From positions 2,232,001-2,296,000 of the forward strand of contig CM066309.1 in NCBI GenBank assembly GCA_033807695.1: a stretch of DNA of 64,000 nt, read 5' to 3'. Positions 39,515 to 52,916 of this stretch are shown one piece after another. Made by a program: the position numbers and the translations under genes. Within the stretch, counting starts at the first letter, position 1, and every line of letters begins with the position of its first letter. Origin of the DNA: Daedaleopsis sinensis. Taxonomy: Eukaryota > Basidiomycota > Agaricomycetes > Polyporales > Polyporaceae. Below the pieces are notes generated by a model. The model saw only the letters and a list, made by a program, of their open reading frames with translations. It ran no database searches and was not told where the DNA came from.

Positions 39515-42500
39515 ATGCCTCCTCCCCGCAGCACCGCCCCGTCCGAGACCCCCACCCGTTACACGCGTACTTCGACGCGTTCGACGGCGGCTGGATCGTC
39601 GTCGACTGGACTTGTCAAGCCGCGTTCCTATTCCACTGCCTCGCTGGCTAGCAACATCAGCGGGGTCACTACCATCGTTCCCGACCGCAAGAGCAGCAAT
39701 GGGTCGCCTAAGGACGTCGGTGCTGCGTCCCGCTCTCCGAACGCGACCCCAGTACCTCCAGGCCAGCTACAGCCTCCCAGTCTTGCCCGGAGGCTTAGCG
39801 CGGCGAACAACTCGCGTAGGATCTCAATGCCCGTCCCTCCCACGTCCTTCCTTGACCCCAACCTATCCACGTCGAGTATGTCTTCCTCCCTGAGCAAGTC
39901 CACCACCACCCCGTCGCGTCAGAACAGCGTGCCCATGCCCCGCAAGACCGGGCCTTCCGCGCCGTCTGTCGCTGCGTCGCGTCGCAGCGTGCGTTCCGCC
40001 GCCGTGTCCCTCTTCACATCCGAGTCGGACACGCAAGTGAACTCGAAGATGGTCCCGGCTACCCCGCGGACGCGTGCGATGTCGACGCCCTTCAAGGCGT
40101 CGAAGACGAACTCGCCTGCAAAGTCTCCGTCCAGGTCGCCAGGTCCGTCTGCGAGCAGAAGTCCCCTGTCCCCGCCGGAGCAGCCGAAGCCCGTGCCCGT
40201 GACCCCGAAGACGACGCCCTCGAAGCCCCAGAGAACGCCGTCGTCCAAGCCGTCGCCGTCGCCGAAGGTCACGCCGAGCAAGACGAACACTCCCGCCAGG
40301 ACTGTGAAGAATAGCCCCAGTGTTGCGCGCCGCCAGGCGTCTGGGAGCATCGCCGGCTCGCCTTCGATCATGCTCACGTCCGAAGACGAGCCGTTCTGGG
40401 ACGGCGACGACATGACGCTGGAGATGGTGACGGATGTGAACGACGGGGAGGTGGACGAGGACGTGCGTGCTCTCTCTGCTCAATCAATCAATCACATAGG
40501 TCATCTCATGCGTGTCTTACGAACCGCCACAGATGCAAGGCGCACTCGATGGCGTTCACGGCCTCCACATGCGGAAGCTGCTGCACTACAAGCGGCTCCT
40601 GGAACGTGCCCAGGCGTCTTCCGCCGCGCAGCTGCACGCTCTGCAGGCCGAAGTGCGCATGCTCCGTGAACGCGAGCGCATGCAAGAGCAAGGAGGTGCT
40701 ATGATGGACCCCGACGACGAGGGCTACTGCGTGTGCGGCGGCAAGAAGAAGAAGGGGTACTGGAGCGGGTACCGCGGGAGCGAGGACGACGGCATCGGCG
40801 GCGAGGTAGACCTGGCAACGGTCTTGCGTGGGGACGGCGGCGGCGGGTTCAACGAGATCGAGGTCCGGAGGGTCGTTCGTGGGCTGAGCAGGGACGATCG
40901 CATGAGACTGTGAGTGCACTCCCCTGGACCCCTCGCGCGTGCTGACCCCACGCAGGATCGCTATCATCCTCGACTCGTGCATGCCGGGAGACATCCGTCT
41001 CCAAATCCTGCTGCTCGAGAAGTACGCCAAGTCGACGTTTGACGTCGTCGGCAACCTGGCCCCCGACCTCGCGCTGAAGGTGTTCAAATTCCTCACCGTC
41101 AAGGAGCTCCTGGCGGTCGAGCCCGTCTCCAAGAAGTGGCAGGAAGTCGTGCACCTTCCGACGCTATGGAGGTACCATTGCTTGCGGATCACCGCTATGG
41201 ACCCATCACCCGTCAAACCCCCCGCGAAGCCGGAAGGATGGTCCGTATGTTCTTGTTCCGTGCCAGATCACGTTGATCTGACGTTCAGTCTTCTGCAGGG
41301 AACCGCTTTACCGCTCGCTGCATCACCGCGAATCCAACTTCCGCAACGGTCTAGCGCAGAGCGTCCGGTTCCTGAACGGCCACACGAACTACTGCACTAC
41401 GCTGCTCTTGCGTGGTATGTTGGCCTACATGCCCTATCTGCGATATGCGCTAAACTCCTGCTGTAGGGAAGCGCTTGATCAGCGGCTCGTACGATGAGAC
41501 CATCCGCTTCTGGGACATCGAGACGGGGGAACTAAAGAAATGCTTGCAAGTCAAGAAGCCTGTCAGCTGCGTGGACTTCCTCGCGGACGAAGGTGTGCAC
41601 GCTCTGTGTTCTCTTAGCCCGCACTTCGTTGAACAGAACCCTCAGAGGTCTTCGTGGTCGGCTTCCACGACGTCGGGTATGTCTTCCTCCATACTTCTTC
41701 CCCCGTCATCCATTCGTGCTCACCGACTTCCCAGACGCGTCCATCTCTTCTCCTCCCTCACCTTCACGCCTCTGCAACAGCTCGCGGGCCACCTCAATGG
41801 CATCCGCGCGGTCGCGCTCTCCTCGAAGAACCTCGTCTCCGCAGGCGCCGATAAGGCGCTTGTGTGCTGGGACTGGCGCGCGGGGACGAAGATCGTGCGG
41901 TTCGGCCAGCAGACGACCGTCAACATCGGTGTGCAGATCATAGGCTCAGGGGGCTCGCGCGGGGAGGACGAGGGTGAGCGTGTCGTCAGCGTTACGATCG
42001 ACGGGATGGTCCGGGTGTTCTCGATCAGTGAGTGTGCTCATCTAGCTTGCGCTATTGGTGGAGGAGGGTGCTCACATGTTGGTGATTACCTGTCACGTAG
42101 AGCGGAGAGAGATGGTGTCACAGTTCAAGCTGAGCGAGTTAGGCGGCGGAGACCCTGTCATCAACGCCAAGTTGATGCAAGTCGGACGTGCGCCAGACAA
42201 CATGCTCCAGTGAGTGCTGTCATAGGCCGGGCTTCTAAGAGTATGCTTATGCGCAATCTCAGGTGGTTCGCGGCAAAGGGCACTCAGATGACTGTGCGTA
42301 TCGAGACTAATTCGGTCCTTCGTCTGTTCGAAATTGACGACATTGTTAGTGCGCCACGAAGTCTGTAATTCTGCACCTGCAATGGACAGAGGAGGAGGAC
42401 GCCCCCACTACAGCAGCACTCCCCTCAGCAGACTCAACGCGGCCCACGACGCCCCTCACGCCCAGTGCGCTGAGTCCTGGCCCCGCACCGCGCCTCCGTA

Positions 42501-43438
42501 CCATCTCCTCGCTCTCCCGGTCGACGTCCTCACTCTCGACTCCGCAGCGCCGCGGCTCTCTCTTGGGCTCGTCGACGTCTAGAAGCCCGCTTGGGCCCTC
42601 AGGCAGCACGGGACCAAAGGGACGTCTGTCACTGAACATCTCCAACGGGCCGATGACGCCCGTCTCCATGACCGGCTCGCCGCGCACGGGCACCCCGGTC
42701 TCTGCAATGGGGCGGTCTCCGTTCGCGATCCAGTATGGGCGTGCCGCTGTGCTCACGGCGCCGCCGAAGCTCGTTGCCGTCGTCGAGACGCCGGACGTGG
42801 CGGTCGGTGCGGTCGACGCGAGAAAGCGGCGCGTTGTCACGGCCACCAGGTTTAGCACGCGCGCGGGGGCGACACGGACGGTGAGTGCGGTTCCTCCCAT
42901 GCTCCTAACGCACTTCTGAGACGGTTACGATTGCCGTAGCTGTATATGTCGCAGCACCGCGACAAAGAAGAGGTCGCGAGAGATGCACAGGAGGACAGCG
43001 ACAGCAGCGACGGGCAGAAGTCTGAAGGCCCGCGCACGCCCTCGCCCGGGGTCGACCTCGACACGGACATCCTGCCCGTCACTGGCGCGTGGGCTGCGCT
43101 TGCAGACACGGACCAGGTCTCGTCCGTGGGGACGAAGGGCCTTCTCGGGCGGCTGCCGAACAAGTTCCAGGGGCTCGCGACCCCGGAGAAGAATCCGATG
43201 TCGATGCAGCTGAGCCACGAGGAGGTCGTGGTCGGCTGTGCGGACGGCACGATCTAGTGAGTCTTTTTCTTCGCAGATGTCGGGGTGCGTGGCAGAGACT
43301 GACGACGTGCGGCGGCGCAGTGTGATGAGCTTTGTTGGTTATGACTATCAGAAGGGGCGGGAGCGGGAGCCTAGCGGCGAGTGGCAGTCGATCACGGAGG
43401 AGGAGCTGCCGACTGACCACGGGGACGACGACTTCTAA
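39515..43438 (+). CDS. Large F-box/WD40 protein, 1093 aa, 12 exons
   Basis: Exons are 39515-40462, 40533-40909, 40956-41240, 41299-41414, 41467-41592, 41646-41676, 41735-42027, 42101-42209, 42263-42293, 42350-42880, 42940-43256 and 43321-43438; every phase closes. The N-terminal roughly 310 residues are Ser/Pro/Thr-rich and probably disordered. A coiled-coil-like helix follows ([15 protein letters not shown]...LRERERMQ). The F-box is at about residues 473-510 ([22 protein letters not shown]). WD40 repeats come next ([43 protein letters not shown]). A long Ser/Thr/Pro-rich segment interrupts the propeller before a last blade near the C-terminus ([17 protein letters not shown]). F-box/WD40 proteins are substrate receptors of SCF ubiquitin ligases; the substrate is unknown. 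Two exons are only 31 nt. Confidence 0.88.
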
Positions 43439-44193
43439 ACGTGCACGCTCGGCTTTCGTAAAGACGACAAAACGACAAAACGACAAAGCCCTAAATATCT
43501 ATCGCGGATTACCGGTACCATCCTGTCTCCATCATCTCCAGCTATTAGTTTTCGCCGCTCGGTACACATTCGCCACATACACCACATAACACTGGATGAT
43601 CTCGTCGCTCTCCGGCTTTCCTTGCCTGCAGTTGTTATCCTCATATTGCCGTTGTTTTAGATTTCTCTCGCTAGTCAACGAGCTCGTACTCATGCACCCT
43701 CCTTTGGATTACAGATGACGACCGCGGTACTGTACCGTACCATTTATCGAGCTCTTACTTTAGACACTATTAGTCCTGGAAACTTCGGCTTTCACTCTAC
43801 TACGGAAATGGATAGCGTTATTATGACTTGTGCCGGACCGGGTCGCTCCGGCCCTCCTCCACCGGCAAACGATGGTGCACAACTGTCAACGACGAACGAA
43901 CCGCCTTCCAGTTCCTCTTGTACGCCGTGCGTATCGTCATGCTCAAGATTTTCAGCCTCTCAAGACTCAGGATACCCCTGCGAGATAGACCGGGAGATTA
44001 GGAGGACCAACCATTACTCCTAATGACCACATTGCGTATCCAGATTTGCTGATCCAGCACCCAATTATAACCGTGGGCCACGCCAGTCGCCTCCCCTTCC
44101 AGCCCCTTGTGGGGCGTGTGCACCTTGCTTCTGCTCCACCACGCTCAGGCTCTACCTGCTGCAGTAGCCATTGCAGACAGGTCAGAAAACGCG
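43439..44193. other. Intergenic
   Basis: About 755 bp. A 102-codon frame at 43715-44023 has no signs of being a gene. A C/T-rich leader precedes the aldo/keto reductase. Confidence 0.45.
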
Positions 44194-45437
44194 ATGCCTT
44201 GGGAACTCATCAAGCTCAACGACGGTGAGTCAGCTCGCAGGGACTGTTCGATATGAGGGTGGATGGGGAATGCTCAGGGATCGTGTGCATACGTGCGCAG
44301 GGACAAGCATTCCCAGCGTCGCGTACGGGACGTGGACGCTTGGCAACGGGGAGCAGACGACGGGCTATGTAGACGAGGCTATCTCGGTCGGGTTCTCGCA
44401 CATCGGTGAGTCCGTTCTTGGCCCCCGTGCTCGATGGACCCAGTGCTGACTGGCAATATGGCGCTGGATGAAGACACGGCGCAGGCGTACCAGAACGAGG
44501 AGGAAGCAGGCAAGGCCATTCGTGAGAGCGGCCTTGCGCGTGAGGACCTCTATATCACCACCAAGTTCTCCGGGCGGGACGGTCTCAGTATCGAGGAGTC
44601 CATTCAGAACAGCCTGAAATTTGTGCGTGTTCTGCCAGCCCTGATGTCACGCTGCGTATGCTGAAGCCCTTTCATTCGACAGCTGGGGGTGAAATATGTA
44701 GACCTGTATCTCATCCACCACCCTCGCCTGGCGACGCCGGACATCCCGACCGCGTGGGCGAAGATGGAGAAGCTCAAGGCCGACGGGCTCGTCAAGAGCA
44801 TCGGCGTGAGCAACTTTGGCGTCGCGGACCTCCAGATCCTCGTCAACTCCGCAAAGGTCTACCCTGCTGCGAACCAGGTCTGTCTATGCATACATATCCC
44901 GCTGCAGCGGCGTGGAGTCCTTACTGATGGCATATTCGCCGCAACATACAGATCATGCTTCACGCATACAATTTCGAGCAACAGCTGCCGATCATCGAGT
45001 TTGGCAACAAGTTTGGGATAGTCAGCGAGGGCTACAGCTCGCTCATCCCGCTCACCCACATGTCCGGCGGGCCCGTTGACAAGCCCCTCAAGGCCATCTC
45101 AGACCGCCTGAACACGAAGCCGGAGCAGGTCCTGCTTGCATGGGCCAAGTCGAAGGGCGTCGTCGTCGTCACTTCGAGCACCAAGAAGGAGCGCATGGAG
45201 GGATACATCGCTGCCGGAGACCTTTGTAAGTACGCTCAACAGCTTAGGAACTCCCCTGGCTAAAGTGCAATCTCCCTAGCGCTCACCACGGCGGATATCG
45301 CTGCCATCGACGAGGCCGGTGCGAAGGGCGCACGGCAACAGTCCGTTCGTTCTTTCGTTCGCCGCTTGGCGGTGGTCGCTCTGGCCGCCTCAGCTGCGTT
45401 TGCGGTCTGCGGGTACCTTGGCGTCGACCTCATCTGA
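44194..45437 (+). CDS. Aldo/keto reductase with a C-terminal membrane anchor, 303 aa, 6 exons
   Basis: Exons are 44194-44224, 44301-44405, 44474-44622, 44683-44877, 44952-45225 and 45280-45437, and all phases close. It is an NAD(P)H-dependent reductase of carbonyl compounds with a TIM barrel. The catalytic tetrad is visible: D46 and Y51 (DTAQAY), K76 (TTKF) and H107 (LIHHP). The cofactor region shows GVSNFGV and, late in the barrel, TSSTKKERM. The last 25 residues ([20 protein letters not shown]) form one hydrophobic helix after a basic pair, so the enzyme is probably tail-anchored to a membrane, which is uncommon for this family. There is no signal peptide. Its substrate is not predictable. 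Confidence 0.88.
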
Positions 45438-45601
45438 CTCTCTTCGCTATCATGGAGGGATATGCTCTGAGTCCTCCATGCCGCGTGCGATGTTGGTTCA
45501 ATATGCGATCATCGGTGTAGTATTTAGTGTAAGATATGTACAACATTTCGCCAGATTGCGTCTTCCCATGTGACTCATTGCCCTGTGCTTTACACAGTTC
45601 A

Positions 45602-46087
45602 CTACGACGGCTTTGAGGGTTGTGTCTTCAGATTAACGACAATCTTGACCTTGTCTTCGATTTGCTTCTTCATCTGAAGTAAGTCTCCCGCAAGCGTGTC
45701 GGAGATCAATGTGAGCTCTTTAGGCCGGTATGTCTCCACCGCGTCCTGCAAATCCCAGAGGCCGCGTGAATAGTCACCCTGAGTGGTGGCAGCTAGTACG
45801 GACACGGAGAGGCGCAGGCCGTCCCGTTTCTCTTCCACTATCGATGACAGGATGCACTTGAAAAGGCTCCCGACTCCAGATGCCTGGTCCGGCCGTACGT
45901 ATGCAGGGTACGGAGAGACGATCGAGAGGTAAGTCAGCTGTCTGGGGCATTTTGAAAACATGCCTTCAAGGCGAGAAAAGTCCGCACATACTGCGAGGAA
46001 GGGGGGAAGGTTAGTTGGAACCAGTCATCCGTTGTTGTATTTACTTACTAGGGACATCCTTTGACGACGTGCGGCTCTTGACCGCCC
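45602..46087 (-). CDS. Partial or uncertain gene, C-terminal part
   Basis: A last exon at 45990-45602 (129 codons with the stop) joins in phase to an upstream exon ending at 46049. The sequence (FSRLEGMFSKCPRQLTYLSI...LWDLQDAVETYRPKELTLIS) resembles the Leu-rich C-terminal ends of Agaricomycete F-box-type proteins, but the likeness is weak. The upstream frame meets a stop within about 60 nt, so either more small exons exist or the gene is broken. The family is not established. Confidence 0.3.
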
Positions 46088-48160
46088 CCAGTCATTGAAA
46101 TGGTGTCGCCATGGTGCCGTCTGTCACAAGGATGGTTTCGGGATTCAGAATCGTTGGCACGCCTCTGCGTGCGCATGTTTCCAGCAGTTAGCGCGACCCA
46201 AGCGCAAGATATCGAGGAAACATACTTGTCTTGTCTTGGAGGCTATGATCCGGCACTATTTTCGAGGTTTACATGTCCTATTCTCCCAATGTGGTCGTGG
46301 TTTGGTAGCACGAGTCAATCAGACGCCGGTACACGCCATGAAGCTCCTCCTCCTCCAGTTCGCGGCTTCTGGCAAAAAAATCTGATTGCTTCGAGTCTGC
46401 AGTGCATTGATGTTGGAAGGCTTTGAGCCAATTTTGGTAAGCTTATAACGGAGACGAGGAAACCGTTCAGGACTGACATTTTGTCGAGTTGCACAGTGCA
46501 ACTCGCACATGGTACTACTATGTTGTAAGTTCATGACGTCACTCATGCCCAAGCACAAGCCCATACCTGCGGCCGATATCGGCACTCTAGATTAACCGTT
46601 CGCGTTATCGTCGAGAACCAATACTAGTGGCACGATGATGGTACCTAGTACTACTACCCATTCTGCTAGCCTTTGATCTATACATGGCTAGTAATCACTT
46701 CCGGATGTGCTCGGAACAAAAGCTACCATATGGAAAGGCCGAAATGGCAAGTACAAGCTCCGGAACCAGTGAGCATGAGACGTTATCAACTTATCATGCT
46801 GTGTTGAACGATTGATATTCAAGGCCACTACTACCCAACTACTACCCACGTAGATATCCTCGCTGCAATATACTACATACTCTAGGCCATACACAACGTC
46901 TCGAATGCATTAGGAATACTAGATGTCAACAGTTAACCTATAGTAGGTGCAGCACTGGCCGCCGATTTAATCATACTGCTGTGAATGTGGCTGGTGGTAA
47001 CGGTATCACCAGTGAGCGCTTGGTTGAGTCAAATGGCGAATATATCTACTTATCGAGTAGACAGGATACCATGCGCTTTACGCGGGACCACATGGACGAC
47101 GATCTGCTGATCTTCCCGACCGTTGATAGGCCAACAGTACTACTTAGTCTGTACTACTCGTGAGTCATTACGATGCTGAGAGCTCAGCTCAAGTATCATT
47201 GATAGCTGCTATCTGCTCTTCATGAGTGAGAAATTGGCTCATGATGCATGACGGCGCGAATGGGAGTTTTAGGAATGGATGGAGGAGCAAAGGAGAATAC
47301 AGTTACTGCGGCGGCGCAAAGGGCTCGGAGCGCGCACCCTTTGATCCGACTCGTCTCTTTCGTAGCACCGCCACAATGCTATCGCTGAGCGCCGTGACCT
47401 GGCAGGACCTGGGTCAACTGTGCGTCATTTGACCCTCGGGCCTCATCGATCCTCAGCTATTTTCCCTTTGTCAAATTCGACCAATGCACCATGGACCGTC
47501 CTTGTGCACCTCTATTACTGTCAGTGACAATGGCCGTCTGATGACTGCCGACCAGCTGGGTATCGTTCTCGCCAGGGATGCTGATCATGAGCGCTGAGTC
47601 CTCCGAGCCCAGACGAAGACCCTTTGGGCGATTGAATCCAATCAATGACAGTTACACTGTAACCTGAGACATTGCAGTTACCTGGGAAACTAGTGATAGA
47701 GAGGTCACTCGTTCATCTCCATCAGGATCCGACGAAGGCAGCAAAGAGAGCCTAAATCGGCCATTGGCCAACCAGTCAAGAAGCTGGAAGGGAATGGACA
47801 GCGTGGAGATCACCTCGCGTGCCCGCAGCTGGGGGCGTGCAAAGCATGGTGCGTCCCCGCTAGATATCCCGATCTCATGGTCTTGCTTCCGTTCTTGTAG
47901 CTCACACCACATGGCCGCAACAACACAAGATTACTTGCCCGACCATGGGTTCGCCTTTATCTCGCTTGGCGTTTCTTTGGCGAACCCCGAGGCTTCCGAA
48001 GCCTGCCTGCCGGTGTGTATCACGCTGGGACGTCGCCCTTCGCATGCTGCCAATCGTCGTTTTCGGAAATGTCTGCGCAGTCGACATCACTCGCAAACGA
48101 GATGTACCTTCTCAGCTGAACGACCCTCATAGATGGCTACGCCGAGGACCTCCAGAGCGG
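46088..48160. other. Long intergenic region
   Basis: About 2 kb. Small minus-strand frames at 46319-46420 and 47457-47912 could be exons of degenerate genes, but none forms a supported model. No repeats or RNA genes were recognised. Confidence 0.4.
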
Positions 48161-48168
48161 TATATAAA
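48161..48168 (+). promoter_or_regulatory. TATA box of the second GH18 gene
   Basis: TATATAAA, 80 bp upstream of the ATG at 48241. Confidence 0.7.
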
Positions 48169-48240
48169 GAGGTCTGCTTCGCGGGGGATTACAGCACCAC
48201 CCGATCCTCTCCCTGGTCCACGGTCGTCCAGAAGCCATCC

Positions 48241-50444
48241 ATGGCTCTCTCGGTTACCATGAAGCGCTTCCTTCTCCTCGCTGCGGCCGCATGCACCTTG
48301 TTCGTCGCCGTCGAGGCGACGCAGGTCATGCAACGTCCTGCCAACTACAAGGAGAAGCCGCACAAGGTCACCCCCGCCAAGATTGAGCCCCAGGTTGTCC
48401 ACAAGCGTGCGGACAGCAAGGTGCAGTTTGCGTACTTCACCAACTGGTATGTGCTCTGTGCTTTCGTGGGTCTCCATCAATATATTGAAAGAGCTCTTTC
48501 ATCGTACAGGGGTATCTATGGAGCAAACTTCCGTACGTTCTACGGTGACGTGACTGCTAGATGAATCTCATACTCTATTTGTCCGGTTAGAGCCCACGGA
48601 CATCAACCTGGCCCCGCTGACGCACATCTTGTATTCGTTCGCCGACACTTCCCCCGATACGGGATCCGTCTTCCTCACTGATTCCTTCGCGGATCAGGAG
48701 GTGAGTAACGCCCTAATCCAGTCGCTAAGTAGTTCTGAACGTTACCCCTGTAGAAACATTACCCTAGTGACTCTTGGAGCGAGGCCGGCAACAACCTCTA
48801 CGGTTGCTTGAAGCAGGTACGCGATCGTCTACATCTAGTGCCTCACTGCAGCATCCTCAACTTCTATCCAGCTCTACCTGTTCAAACTTAAGCAGCGAAA
48901 CCTCAAGGTCTTGCTGTCAATCGGTGGTTGGACCTATGCGCAGCGCGGTGACTTCAACTTTGTCACCGACGCGAGCAAGCGTGCGACCTTCGTCAGCTCC
49001 GCGGTCCAGCTGGTTGAGGACTACGGCTTCGACGGTATTGACATCGACTACGAGTTCCCCACCAGCACCGCCCTGGGCGAGGGTCTCGCTTCCTTGGTGA
49101 CTGAGCTCCGTGCCGCGTTCACCAGCCTCGCGTCCAAGAAGGGCGACAAGGTCCCGTACTTGATCACGGTGAGATCTCTATTCTGACAGAAGCGAAGTCC
49201 ATCTAATGTATACCATCCATCACAGGCCGCAGTCTCTGCCGGCCCTGCCAACTACGCTTACCTCAACGTCCCGAAGATGAACGCAGCCATGGACTTCTGG
49301 AACCTGATGGTGAGCGGCCTGCTTATCAACGATGAAGAATATGCGTGGCTGACCATCATTATTCTTCAGGCCTATGACTACGCTGGCTCGTGGACGGCCA
49401 CCGCCGAGAACCAGGCGAACATCTACGGCGGCGAGCGCACTGGCTTCTCCACCGACGCTGCTCTCAAGGACTACCTCGCGAAGGGTGCAACTGCCAGCAA
49501 GATTACTCTTGGCATACCCCTTTATGGCCACGCGTTCGAGAACACCAACGGTCTCGGCAGCACGTACGACGGCGTGAGTGATTAGAATATCTTTGCGTCG
49601 GAGATGTTGGCTGAGCGCCAGAGTGCAGATTGGCCCTGGAACCATCCAGGCGGGTATTTACTCGTACAAGTACCTCCCGATGGCCGGCGCGACCGTCTAC
49701 GAGAACCTCACCGACGTCGCGAGCTATTCTTATGATTCCGCCAAGAAGGAGTTCGTCTCGTATGACACTCCCCATATCGTGACCATTAAGGCCCAGTACG
49801 CTCAGAGCAAGGGTCTCGCTGGCGCCATGTTCTGGGAGGTGCGTACTCTACGCCGTGGATGCACTCGCACTCGCCTTACTGATATCTCCGCGCACAGCTC
49901 TCTACCGACAAGACCGGCGCCGATTCCCTCGTGACCACGTCTTCCAAGGTCTTCGGTGCCCTTGACCAGACCCCGAACCACATCAGCTACCCGAACAGCA
50001 AGTGGGACAACATCAAGAACAACATGGGCCAGGGCGGTAGCACTCCTCCCACCAGCACGACCACCAGCACGCCTACCCCCACCGGTAACCCCAGCTCCGG
50101 CTCGTGTGCTGGCGTCGCCGCCTGGACTGCCGCTGTGAGTCGACGAGATCTACAGCACGACCGCCTATCCGTTACTAATGCCTTCTTTCTTTCTTCGAAA
50201 AACCAGGCCGTCTTCAATGGCGGTCAGCAGGCGACTTACAGTGAGTCACCTCGATACCTCCACCTGCTGGACTCTCGCTGACGATCATCGTGCAGACGGC
50301 CACCTTTGGACCGCGAAGTGGTGGACGCAGGGAGACACCCCTGGCGGCTCCGGTACGTCCTCTCGCCGCCGATCGCACATGCTGCAACGAAAACTGACTG
50401 TAAACTCTGCAGTTGGCGTCTGGACCGACAACGGCGCGTGCTAA
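48241..50444 (+). CDS. Secreted GH18 endochitinase with chitin-binding domain, 518 aa, 12 exons
   Basis: Exons are 48241-48446, 48510-48532, 48591-48700, 48754-48816, 48872-49168, 49226-49309, 49370-49573, 49629-49838, 49898-50134, 50207-50240, 50296-50352 and 50413-50444; all phases close. A signal peptide ([19 protein letters not shown]) and a short propeptide ending KR precede the GH18 barrel. The barrel has SIGGW, the catalytic DGIDIDYE (E195 as acid/base), AYDYAGSW and GIPLYGHAF, so the enzyme should cleave beta-1,4-GlcNAc bonds. A Ser/Thr/Pro linker leads to a CBM5/12-type module with the expected Trp/Cys pattern ([33 protein letters not shown]). The gene shares its first nine exons with the altered paralog at 35094. 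Use in cell-wall remodelling or in feeding on other fungi is likely. An in-frame ATG at 48259 is an alternative start. Confidence 0.94.
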
Positions 50445-50684
50445 CTGACTTCGATTTTGGGATAACTATAGGATAAATTAAGTACTCGGTTGGAACGTTT
50501 GTGTAGGCCTAAGCACTGTAGAATATCAGAACATTTGTGGAACATCTTGATCATTCTTCAGCGGTGCGCTTGGACCATGGGCAGGCTTGCGCACATGCTA
50601 TGCTTGTGGTTTTGACTATGTAGGATAATGACGTAGTAGTCTTCTTCTTCTTCTAATGTCGGTGAGTACGGCTGGTGTCTTTAG

Positions 50685-52775
50685 CGCTCAACGCATCTCC
50701 AGACTATTTACCACCACCATCTGCTCTATCCTTTCTGCTGCCAGTTGTTAAGGAGCTCTTGCCTCCTTCTGCTCGGGATATATCTACAACAGCACGCGCT
50801 GAGGCTTACGGACAGGCGAGAGAAGGCGGTTTGGCGCAGGTACGTGCGCCTCGTTTCCTTTTTGAACCCCTCACCGCTGCAACTTGGGTATATGTAGCCC
50901 AGAAGTAAACAGGCCCTGCGCTCCCCCCTCGCCACGGACGCGAACCACTTCCAAGTCCTCGGCCACCTCTCTAAGAGTATGGAGAGTCTGTCCCCATCCA
51001 CGTCTTCTGGGAGCTTGATCGACTCTGCCTTTGCGAGGTTTCTCTTGGCTCCGGACTTGGAAGGTTCCCCTGCGCCTCGCATTACTGAACTTCGCTTTGG
51101 GGATGACTTTGCAGGTGGAGATCTGGCTGTGAGCTTCAGCGGTCAGTTTGGTTCGTTCTATGGGCTGCCGTACGACAACTCCCCGCCTCCTGAGGAGCAA
51201 TCTCAAGACGTCGTGCCCAACCCATGTCCAAGAGAACCGCACGTAACTTCTATTGCGTACAACTTCTCTCTGCCCTCGATAGCCTCTTTCTCCCCCTCGG
51301 CCTCGTTCATGCACAAAGCTACAGAAGACGCTGTAGGAAATGCGTCGACCACGCTCTTTACGAATCCACACTATCTAGCATCCGACCTCGTTGACATTCC
51401 TTCTACCTTCTCCACAATCCAAGACACGCTAGACTCCCTGGCTGATGCGCTAGAGGAGCCGGAGCCTCACCATACGCCTCTAAGGACTTCACAAGCTCCT
51501 CCTACACACACTCGACTTACGTCGATCCCAACATCTAATCCCTTGTCAGTCCCTACACCGGATCCACAGCCTATTGCGCGTGAACTACGACCTGTACATG
51601 ACTCTATGCGACCCTCGATACTTCACCGCAGCATGACTGTTCAGCAACTAGCTCTGGATCTTCCTCTGAGTCGTTCTCGTAACAACTCTCTAAGTGCTCT
51701 CATCCACGCCCTAGAAGATGCGTCCCCTGGCTGGTATCAGTCGCTTATGGACAGCGCGTCGTCTCAAGCGGAGTCTTTGTCTCCGCAGACTACTGATAGC
51801 TCGCCCGTGAAGCATCACCAGTCGTTACTCACACCTCCGCGGTCCGACAAGTCTTTTGGACACAACATACCGACCCCAAGATCTTCAAGGGGCTCTTCTT
51901 CTGGCGGGCTTGGCGACGTGCTCGAAGAACTGGAGCTGCTAGCGATTCGGATTGGGCGGCTACCGATACCGCGACCGCACACGATCGCGTTGGAGGTCGT
52001 GGAGTCCGTCTTCTTTCCGCCATCGACCCTCCCGCCCCTTCCTCCTTGCCCGACGCGTCACGCGTCGCCGCCGGAATCCCCAGATCTCGCAGATGACTAT
52101 GCGAGACATGAGCGACAATCGACCGTCGTGCCGGCTACACCCCGGCCTCTCGTTAGAGACCGAGTGTCGTTCCGCCAGATGGTGTCAGCGCAGATCGTTC
52201 CCTCGCTATCATCTGGGTCATCTATTAGCGACAACGACACAGACAACGATACAGACAGGCCTGCTGGAATGAATTATGCACGGCGTCCAAAGCTGGACAA
52301 AGCCCTTGGCCTGCGATCCCTCCCTTCTGCGAGTCGTGTTCTGGCCCCTGCCCCGAAGACGCCCTCCTGGCGAAAGCGGGACAGCTCCCGTGCTCGAGTA
52401 GTCTCAGAGAGCGCGCCTCCTGTCCCTCCGCCAACAGCAGTAGCAATAGCAACGCCGGACGTCGAAACGAAGGAGGCGCCCCCGAAGAGACCCAGATCCG
52501 CCAAGTTCCAGTCCATGTTCCGGATCCGGCCGCCCCCCGTACCTCCAGTGCCGGCCCACGTCCAGATGCAGGTCCAGGTCCCGGACCGCAGTGCGAGAGA
52601 GAGCGTCCCAACGCCGCCGACCTTGCGCCGCGTCGCGCGCCTGTCGGAGCCACCCCTGCCTCGTCGGCTGAACCGCGCGAGCCACCAGCCGGTCAAGAAC
52701 GTCAAGCACTTCAGCACGAGCGTGGGCCCTCCGTCTCTGCCGCAAGGCACGCTCGGCTCCTTCCTGCCGATGTAG
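50685..52775 (+). CDS. Orphan Ser/Pro-rich protein, 5' end uncertain
   Basis: The main exon runs to the stop at 52775. It is preceded by an exon that ends at 50839 and joins in phase 0. The acceptor can be at 50897 or 50913, which differ by a multiple of three. The first exon frame lacks an ATG, so a further upstream start is missing. The first ATG in the main exon (50979) would give 598 aa. The protein is rich in Ser, Pro and Thr and probably disordered. It has a few ordered-looking pieces (ALRSPLATDANHFQVLGHL, LEELELLAIRIGRLPIPRPH) and a basic C-terminus. No known domain is seen. A Ser-rich regulatory or cytoskeletal protein is possible but unsupported. Confidence 0.5.
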
Positions 52776-52916
52776 CAGGTTGACTTTCGAAATTTGTTGT
52801 TTGTACTTATAGGAAGTGTTCCTTCCGACGCACATGCTAGCTAATAAGGAATGTACGACCGTCACGACCCAGTTGGACGAGTCTGACCACGCACACAACA
52901 CATGGACGGTAAGCCC

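Noticed and set aside
43715..44023. 102-codon plus-strand frame
   Set aside because: No splice partner, domain or neighbour relation, and its composition looks random.
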